Shown one piece after another: positions 53,182 to 64,000 of a stretch of DNA of 64,000 bases; the stretch's first letter is position 1, and every line of letters begins with the position of its first letter. The position numbers and the translations under genes are program-made. A model generated the notes under the pieces. The model was not told the origin of the DNA and did not search any database. It saw only the letters and a list, made by a program, of their open reading frames with translations. Origin of the DNA: Littorina saxatilis (Eukaryota; Mollusca; Gastropoda; Littorinimorpha; Littorinidae); contig NC_090253.1 in assembly GCF_037325665.1 (NCBI RefSeq), forward strand, positions 40,023,812-40,087,811, written 5' to 3'.

Positions 53182-53807
53182 CACTGACTTATTGTGTGAT
53201 GAATGCGTGAATAAGAAGGAGTTAGTGCAATGATGAAGCATTCTATTGTGTATGAGAGTAAAGGAGAAGCAATGGCCTGTAATATTTGACAGTATGTGGG
53301 GTAGTTGTGAAGGGAAGGAATTGTGGTGTTGGGAGGTGTGTGTTAAAAAGGTTGAATGAATGAACGGATGAAAAAAATAGTTTTGCCTGCGAGAAAAAGT
53401 GTGCTACCTGAGAGAGAGAGAGGGAGGAAGAGAAAGAGAGACCTTCGACATATTCTTGTGCATAAACATTGCCATGTACAGTTTAATTGTATACTGCCAT
53501 GTCTGTTTAACAACAGGTGCAAGTAAAGTTGAATAGAAACAAACAAGATATTCTCTGTGTTTATGTCTATGTCTGTGTGTGTTCATCTGTGCATGTGTGT
53601 AGGATCTGCACTTAAATGGAAGGATATATCTGTCATGAGCGAACAGGCTTGTGACCAACCAGTGTGATGTTACTACAACCATAGACCAAATTGCCTGGAC
53701 CGCCAACTCGTCACGTGACCCTTCGAGGTTACGACTCGACTTTCAGGGGCGCGTCGCGATACATGTCGAAGACAATTTTCCGTTTTAATGTATTCCTTTT
53801 AATGGAC

Positions 53808-53813
53808 AATAAA
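53808..53813 (+). terminator. Probable TMEM199 polyadenylation signal
   Basis: A canonical AATAAA lies 627 bp after the TMEM199 stop and is followed within 15 bp by a GT-rich stretch (GTGTTGTCATTGTTATTGTTG). It precedes the first MITE remnant downstream, which fits a 3' UTR of about 650 nt. Confidence 0.6.
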
Positions 53814-53934
53814 GTGTTGTCATTGTTATTGTTGTGAAAAGTCTAGCCTATATAAGAGCTTTAGCACGGCACCATTGGATCATCTTGCTTGTAGATGACC
53901 AACTTGTGACCACGGTTTTAGGAGCGAAGGAAGA

Positions 53935-54973
53935 TACAGTGGGACCCCATATTAAGATCCCCCAATTTAAGGCTCCCTCCCTTGTAAGACACTATTTTTG
54001 GCTCACGTAAGTGTAGCCTATGCGATCGTAACTTTGTCTGTCTGTGCGTGTGTTTGTTTGTGCGTGTGTATGTCTGTGGTAGAAACTTTAACATTTCGTC
54101 ATTTGAAGACGTCACATTATGACGTAAGAGGGTTAGACGTCACGCGAAGGAATTACTGAAAGTCTCGGTCATTTTGGCTCATTATTTTGAGCGGGCCGAG
54201 ACATGTCTTGGTGTCTCAAATCTTATTAGTCAGAAAGCGCATGCACGTAGTCTCGACCAGCGCGTGGTGTGCTTCTTTCTGAGTACTTTACGTCACAAAT
54301 TGTACTTTACGTACTTGATGATGACGTAAGTTAATTGTATGTGTTCTATTTCGTTGACTGAGCACGGCCGGGACCAGTTGGCGTGAGCGCTGGGATTTCG
54401 AGTTTCATTCGACATGTCAATGCATCGCAGTATGAAATAATACAGGTAGGAGGTTAGTCGATATCGACCAAAGTCGATAAGTGCATTCTTCACTATGGTA
54501 TTGAGTCTGATTTCGTCGTCCATCTTGAATCAAAAAGCACTCTTCTTACAAAAAAAACACAAACTTCGTTGCGAGCTACCGCGAAGCTTCGCATGTCAAA
54601 ACTTGAGAAGCGATGTTGGGGTCAAAGTACCACGCCATAGCTGCGGGTTTTTGGTATTAAGACTTTGCGAAGCTTCGTGTAGTCGACTACGGGCTCAATT
54701 AAGGACAGGCTTAAGTAGGCTAGATCTAGATCTAGTGTCTCGCTTTCTTGCACAGTGTCACCTATGCTTACTGTGTGTGTGTATGTGTGACAGAGTGATT
54801 GAGTTTGTGTTACTGTTTGTCGATTTCTTACGTGAGCCTTGAAGGCTTCGCCTCTAGTTTTTAAATGTTTTGTTCATAATCTCTGTAAATTTACCCCAAT
54901 TTTAAGACTCCCTCGATATTTCAGACCTGATTTTCTCAGAATGTTGGAGGTCTTAAAAGGGGGTTCCACTGTA
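53935..54973. mobile_element. Tigger/pogo-like MITE split by an 0.86 kb element
   Basis: The left part (53935-53999) has TACAGTGGGACCCC and ends in T5. The right part (from about 54858) resumes with T5 and ends GGGGGTTCCACTGTA at 54973. The insert occupies 54000-54857. Confidence 0.65.
54000..54857. mobile_element. Element with GGCTCACGTAAG inverted ends
   Basis: GGCTCACGTAAG at 54000 is mirrored by CTTACGTGAGCC ending at 54838, followed by TTGAAGGCTTCGCCTCTAG before the host MITE resumes. It has a TGTGTG-rich start. A 90-bp module (GACGTCACATTATGACGTAA and CTCGGTCATTTT) at about 54105-54210 recurs at 56779-56868. Confidence 0.55.
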
Positions 54974-55440
54974 CTCACAAGAGGTCTTTCCTGCTTTCGT
55001 CAAATATCAAGCCACCCAGCCGTCCGTCCGTCCATTCTTCCAATCATTTATCAGTCAAGGATTCACTCACTCACTTTCAAACGCGTTCACTGGCGTTAAA
55101 GAAAGTACGAAAGATAGAGAGAAAAAGAACAGCAGACACGCAGATAGACACGTGAACGCATGGACATACAATGCTACGAAAACTCTTGTTTGTACATGTA
55201 CCTTAAAATTAAGAAGTAAGAGCATCTTATCAAGCGGCGGTGACAAGGTACATTTGTTTGCGGAGACGTCAATTTACAAGCTGAATTGTGCGTAGAATGA
55301 ACAAAACCGGCAGCTGAATTGTGCGTAGAATGAACAGAAAGAAAGGGAAAAAACGAAAAAAAGAAAAGAACAGAAAACAATAGAACAGAAGAGTCTAAAC
55401 GAAAAAAAGGAGAGAAGAAAACTGACCCCCTCAAAATATA

Positions 55441-55620
55441 CTACAGTGGTACCTGCGATATGAGGCCCCTCTGATAAGAGGACACCTCCATTGAAAGGAC
55501 ACCTTCTGTTGTCCCTGCGTCTCTTATCTCTACTAAAATACACCTGTCATGAGAGCTCCGATGTAGGGACATTTTGGGCTGGTCCAACGGGTGTCCTTTC
55601 ATCACAGGTACTACTTAAAG
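55441..55620. mobile_element. Small pogo-like MITE (CAGTGGTACCTG ends)
   Basis: ACAGTGGTACCTGCGATATG at the left and CATCACAGGTACTACTT at the right are imperfectly inverted. The body holds GAGGACACC and GGTGTCCTTTC repeats. A related but different family from the CAGTGGAACCCC MITEs. Confidence 0.5.
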
Positions 55621-56446
55621 CCAAGCAGGTCAACCTGTGAAGGGTTTGATAACATTGACTACACAACAGTCTTAAAGGCACAGTCCTTCTCCTGCAAGTG
55701 AAAACTGCCCCCCTCAAAGTATACTGCAGTGAGGGTGAAAACTGCCCCCCTCAAAGTATACTGCAGTGGGGGTGAAAACGTGCACCACCATCACAAATCT
55801 GTCCAGGGTTTTACATGCGAGAAAATCGTCTTTCTACTTGTCTCCGAAAACCTCCGAAAACCCCGAAAACCTAAAAAAAAACCTGAAAACCCCATCTAGA
55901 CTAACTAAATCTATCTTCAAAGTGAAGTATTAGACATGCCTGTGGAACAGTAAGCCTGATTCATGCTACATGCACCCTTATATTTGTGTTGAGAGCCGGA
56001 TTATCGACGAAATCGATGCAACAATTTCAATGCAAAGGAGGTAACTCTTGTTACTCGAAAGCACAAGTATTGATGACGTCATGTGAAAAGTTGAATAGAT
56101 CCTTTCGGCATCTGAGCAGCTCTTGCGAGATATCCGCGAGACATGCCCTTTGTTACGCTTCAAAAGTCGCGAGAACTTCGATCTTTGGGCTCTTGCGAGA
56201 TCGACAACCAACATGCTTTGAAATTTTTGAGAGCTTGGAATACTGATAGGGTCAGAAGCACATCAAACTAGAAGTATTTGATAGAATTGTGATAGGGCCT
56301 ACTGTGTCCGAGTGGAATGATGCTATCCCATGTACGAGTCTGGACAGATAGATCTGTGTTGGTGCACATGACCGCTCACACCGCGACTTTACCTTTAAAG
56401 ACACACTCCTTCCGGTGTTAACAGTTCGGCTCACCGTCTCAGACCT

Positions 56447-57113
56447 GGGGCCAGTTTCATAAGCCAGAAACACAGTCGACCAACTGCAGTTGTCCGAGAG
56501 AACCACAGTAATCCGACGTTATCGGGTTTCACGAACAAAATTTCAGTTGGCCGACTGCGGGTCGTCTCACCGGAAGTTGGCCAAACACGGTGATGCTCTC
56601 CCCCCAACACTGTGTTCGGCTTACTGCGGTAAACCGAAAATAAATGTAATTATCCGCACAGTCAATGGCAGAATGCTCACACTTGTTTGGATTGTGAGCC
56701 AAACCTTGTGATTGTTCTTCGAAATGTATCTATCATGACGCAGTAATCCAGGAGACAAGTCAGGGTTATGTCTTGAAGACGTCACATTATGGCGTAAGAG
56801 GGTTCGACGTCACGCGAAGGAATTACTGAAAGTCTCGGTCATTGTTATTTTGAGCGGGCCGAGACTTGTTTTTTCTTCGAAATCGGCCATTTCCACGTGC
56901 GAATGAGCAAACGGAAGTGGTAATGTTGCTAAATTTAGCCCTCGACTTGGCCATTCGGATTACTGTACAGTCGGTCGACTGCGGTTGTCCGCGGGTGACG
57001 GTGATTCGCTCATGAAACGCGCTTTTTGGTGACCCGGCGATCAACCACAGTCCATCGACTGGGCAGTCGATCGACTGTCAGTCGGTTCACTGCTATCTTG
57101 TGAAACTGGCCCC
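56447..57113. mobile_element. 0.67 kb MITE with GGGGCCAGTTTCATAAG ends
   Basis: GGGGCCAGTTTCATAAG at 56447 is mirrored by CTTGTGAAACTGGCCCC ending at 57113. Subterminal GTCGACCAACTGCAGTTG and GTCGATCGACTGTCAGTC repeats occur near both ends. A 90-bp module shared with 54105-54210 lies inside. Confidence 0.7.
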
Positions 57114-58359
57114 TGGCCAGGATTTTACATGGGATACAAGAATCCCTCCACTTGGTCACATACCAAAACACCACTGCTTGCTGTGATGAGTCAGATTTTT
57201 TCTTTCATAAATTAATTTGTTACAAAGTTAATTCATATAAATCAGTCCCACCTTGCACAGAGCAGCACCCAGGCTGTTAAATTTTGGTATGTATCCAAGT
57301 GAAGAGATTATAGCTACTTCACTACAATTCACTACTTTACTGTATTTATTCCATTGCTTGGAAATTCAGGTCGCTTCCTCACAGTGGAAAGCTAGCAGCA
57401 ACAAGTCGCGCTACCCAGGTGTGTACGTGTTTAGGTGTAATCAGCCACCTGCAGAGATGTGGATGCAGATGTGGACTCAGAAAAATGGCTCCTGGATTAT
57501 TTTCTTTGAGGAAATTATTTTTTGGCCCTAACTTTTTTCTCTTGAGGAGACAGTCACCTTGCCCATAAAATGGAAGATCCGAGGAGTCTTTCTCAAGCCT
57601 GATCGATTTCTGACAGCCAGCCAGTGAGACAGAGACGTGAAGACAGACAGACATGTGGATAGATATATATCTCAGGGCCTAGCATTGGAAAAAGTGAGTT
57701 CAGCTTACAAAGGCGCCCCCCCCCCAAAGAACATTGACTGATTGAGCAACTAAATTATGCCTTCACCAACAAGCAAAACACAGACAGAAAACAAGAAAAC
57801 TGACAATCTTGTGTTATTTGGCCTGAAAGTGCCATTCCCACTTCCAGGAATACCTGGATTCTTTGTCACTGAATGGCTGACCACGTTCAACAATGTCGCT
57901 TCGAGACATTATTTCAAGTCTAGAGCCACAAAACACCGGCACAAAGCACTCGCGCGATGCCAGAGAAAGTGCGTGCTCAAGCAAACTGTCAAACCGATTG
58001 AGAATTGAACCGAACGGCGCACAAAATGAAAGCTGGGACTGTTTGGTGGGAATAACAGGTTATTGCATTTCGGCATAAGACAAGAGTTGACCTTCATTCT
58101 ACTTTATTCATCATTCAGAAACAGCAGTGTTATAACACAAGAACACTCACATACAACACACACATACCTATACAAAACACACACATGGAAGCAATTGAAC
58201 AAAACATTCCAGTTGTGATATCACAACTCTGTTACTCTCTTGCTCTGACAAAACAATTCCCATTCAGGATTTATGCATGTTCGCCAACATTTCCATAAAA
58301 GTTTCCAACATGTCTTCAGAAAATCACAAAGACATGAAGCTTTTTTTCCCCACAGTTAT

Positions 58360-58738
58360 TCTTCTTCTTCTTCTTCAGCGTTCCAGAATTGTCTGGTTAC
58401 CTGTGAGCTCGTTTGCCCATTTGGGTTCCCCACACTATACTCTGGGAGCATAGTCAGCTTCACTCCGATTTCGTTGGGTAGACATGCTGGGTATTTTTGT
58501 GTTTCCATAACCCACCGAACTCTGACATGGATTACAGGATCTTTTCCGTGCGCACTTGGTCTTGTGCTTGCGTGTACACACGAAGGGGGTTAAGTCACTA
58601 GCAGGTCTGCACATAAGTTGACCTGGGAGATCAGAAAAATCTCCACTCTTAACCCACCAGGCGGCAGCGACCAGGATTCGAACTCACGACCTCCTGATTA
58701 GGAGGCCGACGTCTTACCACCACGCCACTGCGCCCGTC
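58360..58738 (-). mobile_element. tRNA-derived SINE, head B
   Basis: Minus strand. The head contains GTGGCGTGGTGGTAAGACGT and GTGAGTTCGAATCCTGG; the middle body is that of the 30556-30913 copy, with a different 3' stretch before (GAA)n. CCCCACAGTTAT flanks it (58348-58359 and 58739-58750). Intergenic. Confidence 0.85.
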
Positions 58739-59407
58739 CCCCACAGTTATAAAGTCTTGTTATAAATACAGATAACTTTTTTTTGAAGCACAACTCTTGG
58801 AAAAGACACTGACTCCTCTATCACAGTATCATATTAATCACAATTTCACCCCCCCCCCCCCACCCCCACTTATAATGCGTAACAGGCATTCTGAACAATG
58901 TGTGTTTTTAGCGCCTCAATCTAAGTTCTCTCAATCTCTGTTATTCATGGTACATGTATAGCACTACAGTCTTTGACACATCCATTCTGTTAAACCTCAT
59001 ATAAGCATGGCAGAGACTTCCTCATTACATCACTAAAAGTTGCACCTGACCTGTCTGTTTAATGTCATAACATCTGATCACAGAAGTCTTGCAAAAAAAA
59101 TTAAAAAATTCAGTCTTTGCATGGGAACACCTTTTGGAAACTGCACTCCAACAAAATACGCTGGTTTTGAATATCGTTATTTGAAGATACAAATGCATTT
59201 CCTTCCTCCAAGGGTTTGTACATAAACTCTGCTTTTAGAAACTGTTTTTCTCCCATCTCCTTGTTCCAGCATCTCAGGGTTTATATCTTGAAAACAGTTC
59301 AAAGTCATGTTCCACACCCCCTTCCTTTCCCCCTTCCAGTAAATAATCTTTTCAGCATCCTGAGGCCTTTCAGGAAGACCTTCTTGAAGCCAGCTTTGGT
59401 CTCCAAA

Positions 59408-59896
59408 AGACAGATTTACTTGGAAGGAATTCTGATCTTCGGTGACTTGGGACTCTTCAGGAAGAAGAAGTTAGGGACACGTCTTTGATGAAGACGTCCA
59501 TCCGATTGCACAAATCTGGTAGATGAAGAGCTTTGGTGAGGAGATTAGAAGAACTGGGATCGGGGGGGATCTACTTTTTGGGTATTTTGATTTGAAGTGA
59601 CAAGAAGAAACGAGGGACGTTGGCTCTGATGAAGAAGTTGGTCTTGCCGCGCCAATCTGGTAGCTGAGAAACTTTGGCGTGAAGATTGAGAGGACTGCGG
59701 GGGTGGGGGTTTGGGCTGGTTAATGTGGGATCTACTTTGGGGGAATTTTGATTTGCAGACTTGAGGCTTTTCAAGAAGAAACGAGTGATGTTGGCTTTGA
59801 TGAAGATGTTGGTCTTGCCGCGCCACTCTGGTAGCTGAGGAGCTTTGGCGTGGAGATTGGGAGAACTGTGGGGGTTTGGGTTGGTTAAGGGGGGAT
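59408..59896 (-). repeat. Three tandem copies of the RPUSD4 C-terminal coding segment after its stop
   Basis: Units of about 165 bp at roughly 59720-59888, 59560-59720 and 59408-59560 repeat the end of the last RPUSD4 exon, including the stop (TAG, TAG, TAA). Encoded tails: LPEWRGKTNIFIKANITRFF, LPDWRGKTNFFIRANVPRFF and a diverged third ending KSPKSPKIRIPSK. Between units is a C-rich spacer (AACCCAAACCCCCACAG). On present phases they are 3' UTR. Confidence 0.8.
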
Positions 59897-62800
59897 CTAC
59901 TTTGGGGGAATTTTGATTTGCAGTGACTTGAGGCTTTTCAAGAAGAAACGAGGGACGTTGGCTTTGATAAAGATGTTGGTCTTGCCGCGCCACTCTGGCA
60001 GCAACAGCCCCTTGGCATGGAGGTGGAGGGGCACGTGCCGTACCTGTGCCTGACGGATCCCCAGCTTCTGCAGAGCTTCGGGAAACAGTTTCTGTAGGGA
60101 GAGAGAAGTGTACGGTTCTGCTGAATGTGCAAAAGATGTTATCAGAAAGAAAATCGCCTGAAAGCGGTGTATGGCTGCCTGAATGGCGGGGTAAAAATGG
60201 TCATACAGCTAAAAACCCACTTAAGCATGAGTTTGTTTGTTCGTTCATGGGCTGAAACTCCCATGGCTTTTACGTGTATGACCGTTTTTACCCCGCCATT
60301 TAGGCAACCATACGCCGCTTTCGGAGGAAGCATGCTGGGTATTTTCGTGTTTCTATAACCCACCGAACTCTGACATGGATCACAGGATCTTTTTCGTGCG
60401 CACTTGGTCTTGTGCTTGCGTGTACACACGGGGGTGTTCGGACACCGAGGAGAGTCTGCACACAAAGTTGACTCTAAGAAATAAATCTCTCGCCGAACGT
60501 GGGGACGAACTCACGTGGACAGCGGCCAACTGGATACAAATCCAGCGCGCTACCGACTGAGCTACATCCCCGCACCTTTAAGCATGAGTGAAAGTGGGAG
60601 TTTCAGCCCATGAACGAAGAAGAAGATCAGAAAGAAAAAAAGTTGTGAAATTAGGTGCATACAGTCAATCCCTTACACTGCAGGACAAAATGTGATTATT
60701 CTGGAGGTGAGTTTGTTTACTCAAATTTGATCAAATGTTCAAGGAAAACAAATTGATAGAAGTACTGAACAGACTACCTTTTTTCTTCTCTTTGCAATTT
60801 CAAATTTGGTTTTCTTCTCCCTCACAAAGTACAACAGCATTTCAACATTCAGAATGTTAAAGCCCCAGGTTGTCTCAAATGGTTTACAGAACGATTTAAA
60901 TCTTCTCACGAAAAAAGCAGTTCTAACCTTATGGAACACAGTTGCAATAGCATTTAACAGCATTAAATGACACAGTTCGTTAAAATGGCTATTCAGCTTG
61001 CGTAAACCACACACCAGATTTCGTGGTTTATTTTACCCCTGAGCCATCGTGGACCCGTGTCACACACTTTCCTTTTTGTTTCACAATTTCGTCGTCAGTT
61101 TGTGATTTTAATGTGACTCGCTGTATCTGCAATGGCACGTTATTGTGTGCCTCCGAATCTAAAATGCAACAAACGACTGTGAGTCACACGAACTTATCGG
61201 CGGCGGTTGGCTTCAAAGAAGCAAGCGATATGCAGAAAATTTGTCTGCTTGTGGAAACACAACCTTGTGTGACCAGCTTCCAGGCTCCCTTTTTTCAAAC
61301 TTTCAAAACTTCGAGTTGTACTGATCTTGTCTTGATGAAAAAAGAAATCTTTTATGATTTAAGAATGTTTGTGTTACAAGCTGTCAATTAATTATTTAGA
61401 TTTTAAAAGTTAGTTCTAGTGCCAAAACGAGACGTCCGATTGTGGTACTAGACAATCCGGCTGGCCATGCAAAAATAAATTCTTTTAAAAATGCTGGCTC
61501 TTTACGGAGGGCACGTAGGATGTTCTCAAGCGGTGAGTGTTTAAACGAAATGGTGTTTGTTCTGTGTGTAAAAGCCTGGCAGTGTCTGTGACCAGAAACT
61601 GATGGTTTACATGAAGCTGAGTGTGCCTTTAACCTGCCTTTTGGCCACTCTGCACATTTCAAATAAGTAAAGAACAACAAAAAAGTTAAAATAACAACAA
61701 ACAAACAAAACAAAAAAAATTGCTCCAACTCTGCAAGATCAGAAATACTCTGCTTTGCACATGTTTGTTTCCCCTTTTTCCCTGAAATACATTTGCGTAA
61801 GATGTCATTATCAAGTAAACATTTCACAGCATCAAAGTCTTTCTTACCTGTGGAGCCAAGCGGTCTGAATGCGAGTACTTGTGGTCACCCAGAACTGGAG
61901 CGTTGAGTGCTTGTGCCAAGTGCGCTCGAATCTGATGCTGCACGCCTGTCAGGGGACGGCATTCTACCAGAGCCATATTGTCTCGGTGTGCCAGGACGTG
62001 ATACTCTGTCACCGCATCTTTGCTGCGGTCGTCACGGCGGCTGTATTTTTGCGTCCTGATTTGCCCTCGAGATGCATATTCCCTGGGTTTGACAGCCGTC
62101 TGGGGACAGATAATATGCATTTCAGCCATAGTTAGAATCCGAAAAAGTATAACTTGAACATGGTAAAGATATTTTCTGCGTATCTCCTAATAGTTAACCT
62201 AAGCTGACGTTTCATGAAATACTCAATTGAACAATGTTGAAACTGTTTTGGACCGAATAGGAGCAATTCAGGATTTTCTCAACACCTGAACAGATCTGTG
62301 TCATATAACAAGATTCCAAGGAAAGGAGCTCAACCTCAATGCACATTCTTCAAGTTAAAGAAGAAGGAAAAGCAGTCGGCAGAGATATGAAAAGTACAGA
62401 ACCTCAACTACTAAAAGAACTAAATAAATACCTTGTAGATATCTCCAACTTTCTGTCTTGCCAAAGGGATGTCAACCACTCCTGAAAATTAATCAATTCA
62501 CATGAAAAAGTAAGTCCAGAAATTGTACTCAATCAAATCATATGCAATAATTAGTCCAAAATTTGGTGTGTGTGAGCGTGTGTGTGTGTGATATGTGTGT
62601 GTGCGTGTTTGAGAGAGTGTGCACTGTAAACTGCTGAGAACTGTTAATAGGGTGGCACACTGGTAGGTAATCTTGATGTGCCTTTGACTCGCTGACTGGG
62701 TCAGATTTTAAGCGGGCGCATGCAGTGTTAGTAAACCAAAACCATGTACTAGGCAATCATGAGAGAACAATTAATGGAAAGAAAATAAAACCACGGAACC

Positions 62801-62900
62801 TTCTAACAGCTGTGGTAATCCTTTGGTGATGGTCCAGTACGTCTTTCCCACCTCCCTACGCCGGAACATCCCCAGTAGTTGCCACGCCACTTCAGCATTC
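59897..62900 (-). CDS. RPUSD4: Mitochondrial RNA pseudouridine synthase RPUSD4 (C-terminal part; N-terminal exons off the right edge)
   Basis: RPUSD4 is a RluA-family pseudouridine synthase of mitochondria; in humans it modifies 16S rRNA and mt-tRNA and supports mitoribosome biogenesis. Four coding exons: 62800-62900, 62432-62481, 61848-62099 and 59897-60091, giving 198 residues and a TAG stop with matching phases. Segments in order: WQLLGMFRRREVGKTYWTIT, GVVDIPLARQKVGDIYK, AVTEYHVLAHRDNMALVECR, LTGVQHQIRAHLAQALNAPV, LGDHKYSHSDRLAPQ, VRHVPLHLHAKGLLLP and VPRFFLKSLKSLQIKIPPK. The TGVQHQIRAHL and LGDHKY blocks are the typical RluA C-terminal catalytic-domain motifs. The exon with the catalytic Asp motif (R-L-D) is not in the window and should lie beyond 64000. 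RPUSD3 is the alternative paralogue; the LAPQ and RFF tail fits RPUSD4 better. Three extra tail copies follow the stop. Confidence 0.9.
60154..60625 (+). mobile_element. 5'-truncated SINE split by another SINE, in RPUSD4 intron
   Basis: Two pieces (60154-60232 and 60590-60625) together form the 3' end of the common SINE body. ATCAGAAAGAAAA flanks the whole (60141-60153 and 60626-60638). A minus-strand SINE lies between the pieces. Confidence 0.75.
60233..60577 (-). mobile_element. tRNA-derived SINE (head A) inserted in another SINE
   Basis: The head at the right reads TAGCTCAGTCGGTAGCGCGC on the minus strand. TTAAGCATGAGT flanks it (60221-60232 and 60578-60589). The GAA tail is replaced by AACAAACAAA. 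Confidence 0.8.
60639..61847. other. RPUSD4 intron, no feature recognised
   Basis: The intron between the exons at 61848-62099 and 59897-60091. Open frames of up to 143 codons exist on both strands, but none has recognisable motifs or splice support. Confidence 0.5.
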
Positions 62901-64000
62901 CTGCACAGTCACACACAAAGTGTCAATTGATAATGTCTCCAAGGGAAAAGCAGTAATACTTCAAAGAGGGTTTAAAAGGTAAGGTTTATCCTAAGACAAA
63001 CAGTAATTATTTCACAAAGTTGTACACACACATTATCCTTTTTGTTGTTGTGGATAGAACAAGACCATACACTGCCCCGTCGATTTCTTTTAAAAAGTGC
63101 TTGGACCTCCTAATGTACCCAATCCCATATCCTATACAGGCAAATCCGGATAAGACGAAATTGAAGGGACCGAATTGTTATTGTGTCCTATCCGAAATTT
63201 CGACTTGGTCATAGTACCGTGAACTACGAAAAAAATCAAAGAGACCGCTTGAGTACCAGTCAAACAACTTGTGATAATGCATGTTTCAGCTACTAGGTAC
63301 TGCCCTGCCTTTGATCTGGCCGCACACACAGATTTCCACTCTGTTAAACTCGGTCACTGACCGGTCACTGACCCCCGTGCAGGAAGTGTTTCCTCTCTCA
63401 GATATGACAGGGGAACCACCTCTCATGGCAAAAACTGGGTCATTGACCCCTGGGAAGAAGGTCGTGTCTGTAAACAAGGCCACCCAGCTATCACAATGCC
63501 TTTGATCTGGCCGCACACACAGAGCACGAAGTGTTTCCTCTCTCAGATATGACAGGTTAATTTTCTTTTCCGTGACTCTGCCATGATTGTGGATGAACGC
63601 AAGACTAAACAAAGACTGAATGAGAGGCAACCCACAATTTGAATTCTTCTTCTTCCGTATAGTAACCACGTGGTTCACCCGTGAACACACACAAACACAC
63701 ACTGTGAGTACCACTCGCCTCTCCTTACTCCTCGCCACCTCCTAACTTCACTTCATACTTTATTGCGTGCCGACTGACCAGTCGGTGTGGCGTCCGTGTA
63801 GAGAAGAAGGGAATAAGGTTACACAATGCGCTAGTGTGAGACGCCAAGTTTCGTGTTTCGAGTTGCTGTAGTAAATATAGAGTAAACTTTGTCTTTGGGA
63901 CTGACTTTCTGTTGTGTGCTATCCGTCTTTCGACTTACGTAAGAGAAATCCCATTTCGAGCTCAGGGTACTTTGTACACATAGATAAAGAGGGATAATTC
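62901..64000. other. RPUSD4 upstream intron, no further exon recognised
   Basis: No exon with the R-L-D catalytic motif is seen up to the edge. There is a local direct duplication (63307-63411 and 63498-63556: GCCTTTGATCTGGCCGCACA and GAAGTGTTTCCTCTCTCAGA) and a decayed pogo-like tract near 63137-63215 (GGATAAGACGAAATTGAAGG, TCCTATCCGAAATTTCG). Confidence 0.55.

Larger units (their letters stand above)
54974..59407. other. Intergenic region between the convergent genes TMEM199 and RPUSD4
   Basis: No gene recognised. It contains two MITEs (55441-55620, 56447-57113), a SINE (58360-58738), a duplicated CCCCCCTCAAAGTATACTGC motif (about 55710 and 55747), and C-rich runs at 57714 and 58852. Short open frames here lack splice or family support. 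Confidence 0.65.

Noticed and set aside
61023-61391. 122-codon plus-strand frame in the RPUSD4 intron
   Set aside because: No recognisable motif, no splice partner, and compositional bias typical of intron sequence.

Overview
The window is eukaryotic genomic DNA, most likely from a marine mollusc and probably a caenogastropod snail. Genes are split by GT-AG introns with conserved animal protein-coding exons. The introns hold tRNA-headed SINEs ending in (GAA)n, short inverted-repeat transposons and molluscan-type interspersed repeats. The species call is inference from repeat style. I saw no bacterial features, CRISPR array, rRNA gene or retrovirus-like element.

Four host genes are supported by exon-by-exon translation with matching splice phases. 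(1) NAA25, the NatB acetyltransferase auxiliary subunit, is on the minus strand from 22793 leftward. Sixteen exons (584 codons) are visible and the C-terminal part lies beyond the left edge. (2) SFSWAP, the splicing regulator suppressor-of-white-apricot, is on the minus strand at 45740-24984, complete in 15 exons (984 residues). (3) TMEM199 (Vma12-like V-ATPase assembly factor) is on the plus strand at 45807-53181, complete in 6 exons (195 residues). (4) RPUSD4, a mitochondrial pseudouridine synthase, is on the minus strand at 62900-59897. Its last four coding exons are visible and the N-terminal part lies beyond the right edge. SFSWAP and TMEM199 are divergent, with only 66 bp between their start codons and a CRE plus an ETS-like site in the gap. 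TMEM199 and RPUSD4 converge.

The rest is intron and intergenic DNA full of transposons. NAA25 intron 3 holds a 6.6 kb element with TTAA flanks, 18-bp inverted ends and a decayed THAP domain (Kolobok-like). SFSWAP intron 5 holds a 3.2 kb transposon with inverted ends of about 270 bp and a broken gene of a widespread but poorly named family. SFSWAP intron 12 holds elements nested three or four deep. A Tigger/pogo-like MITE with ends CAGTGGAACCCC occurs about ten times. One SINE body is joined to at least three different tRNA-like heads.

The observations most worth a second look are these: a 77-bp minisatellite that copies the 3' splice site and start of NAA25 exon 10 about twelve times; a GC-AG intron in SFSWAP whose donor touches a MITE that creates a competing GT donor 4 nt downstream; three extra tandem copies of the RPUSD4 C-terminal coding segment just after its stop codon; and the large THAP transposon with a palindromic core.
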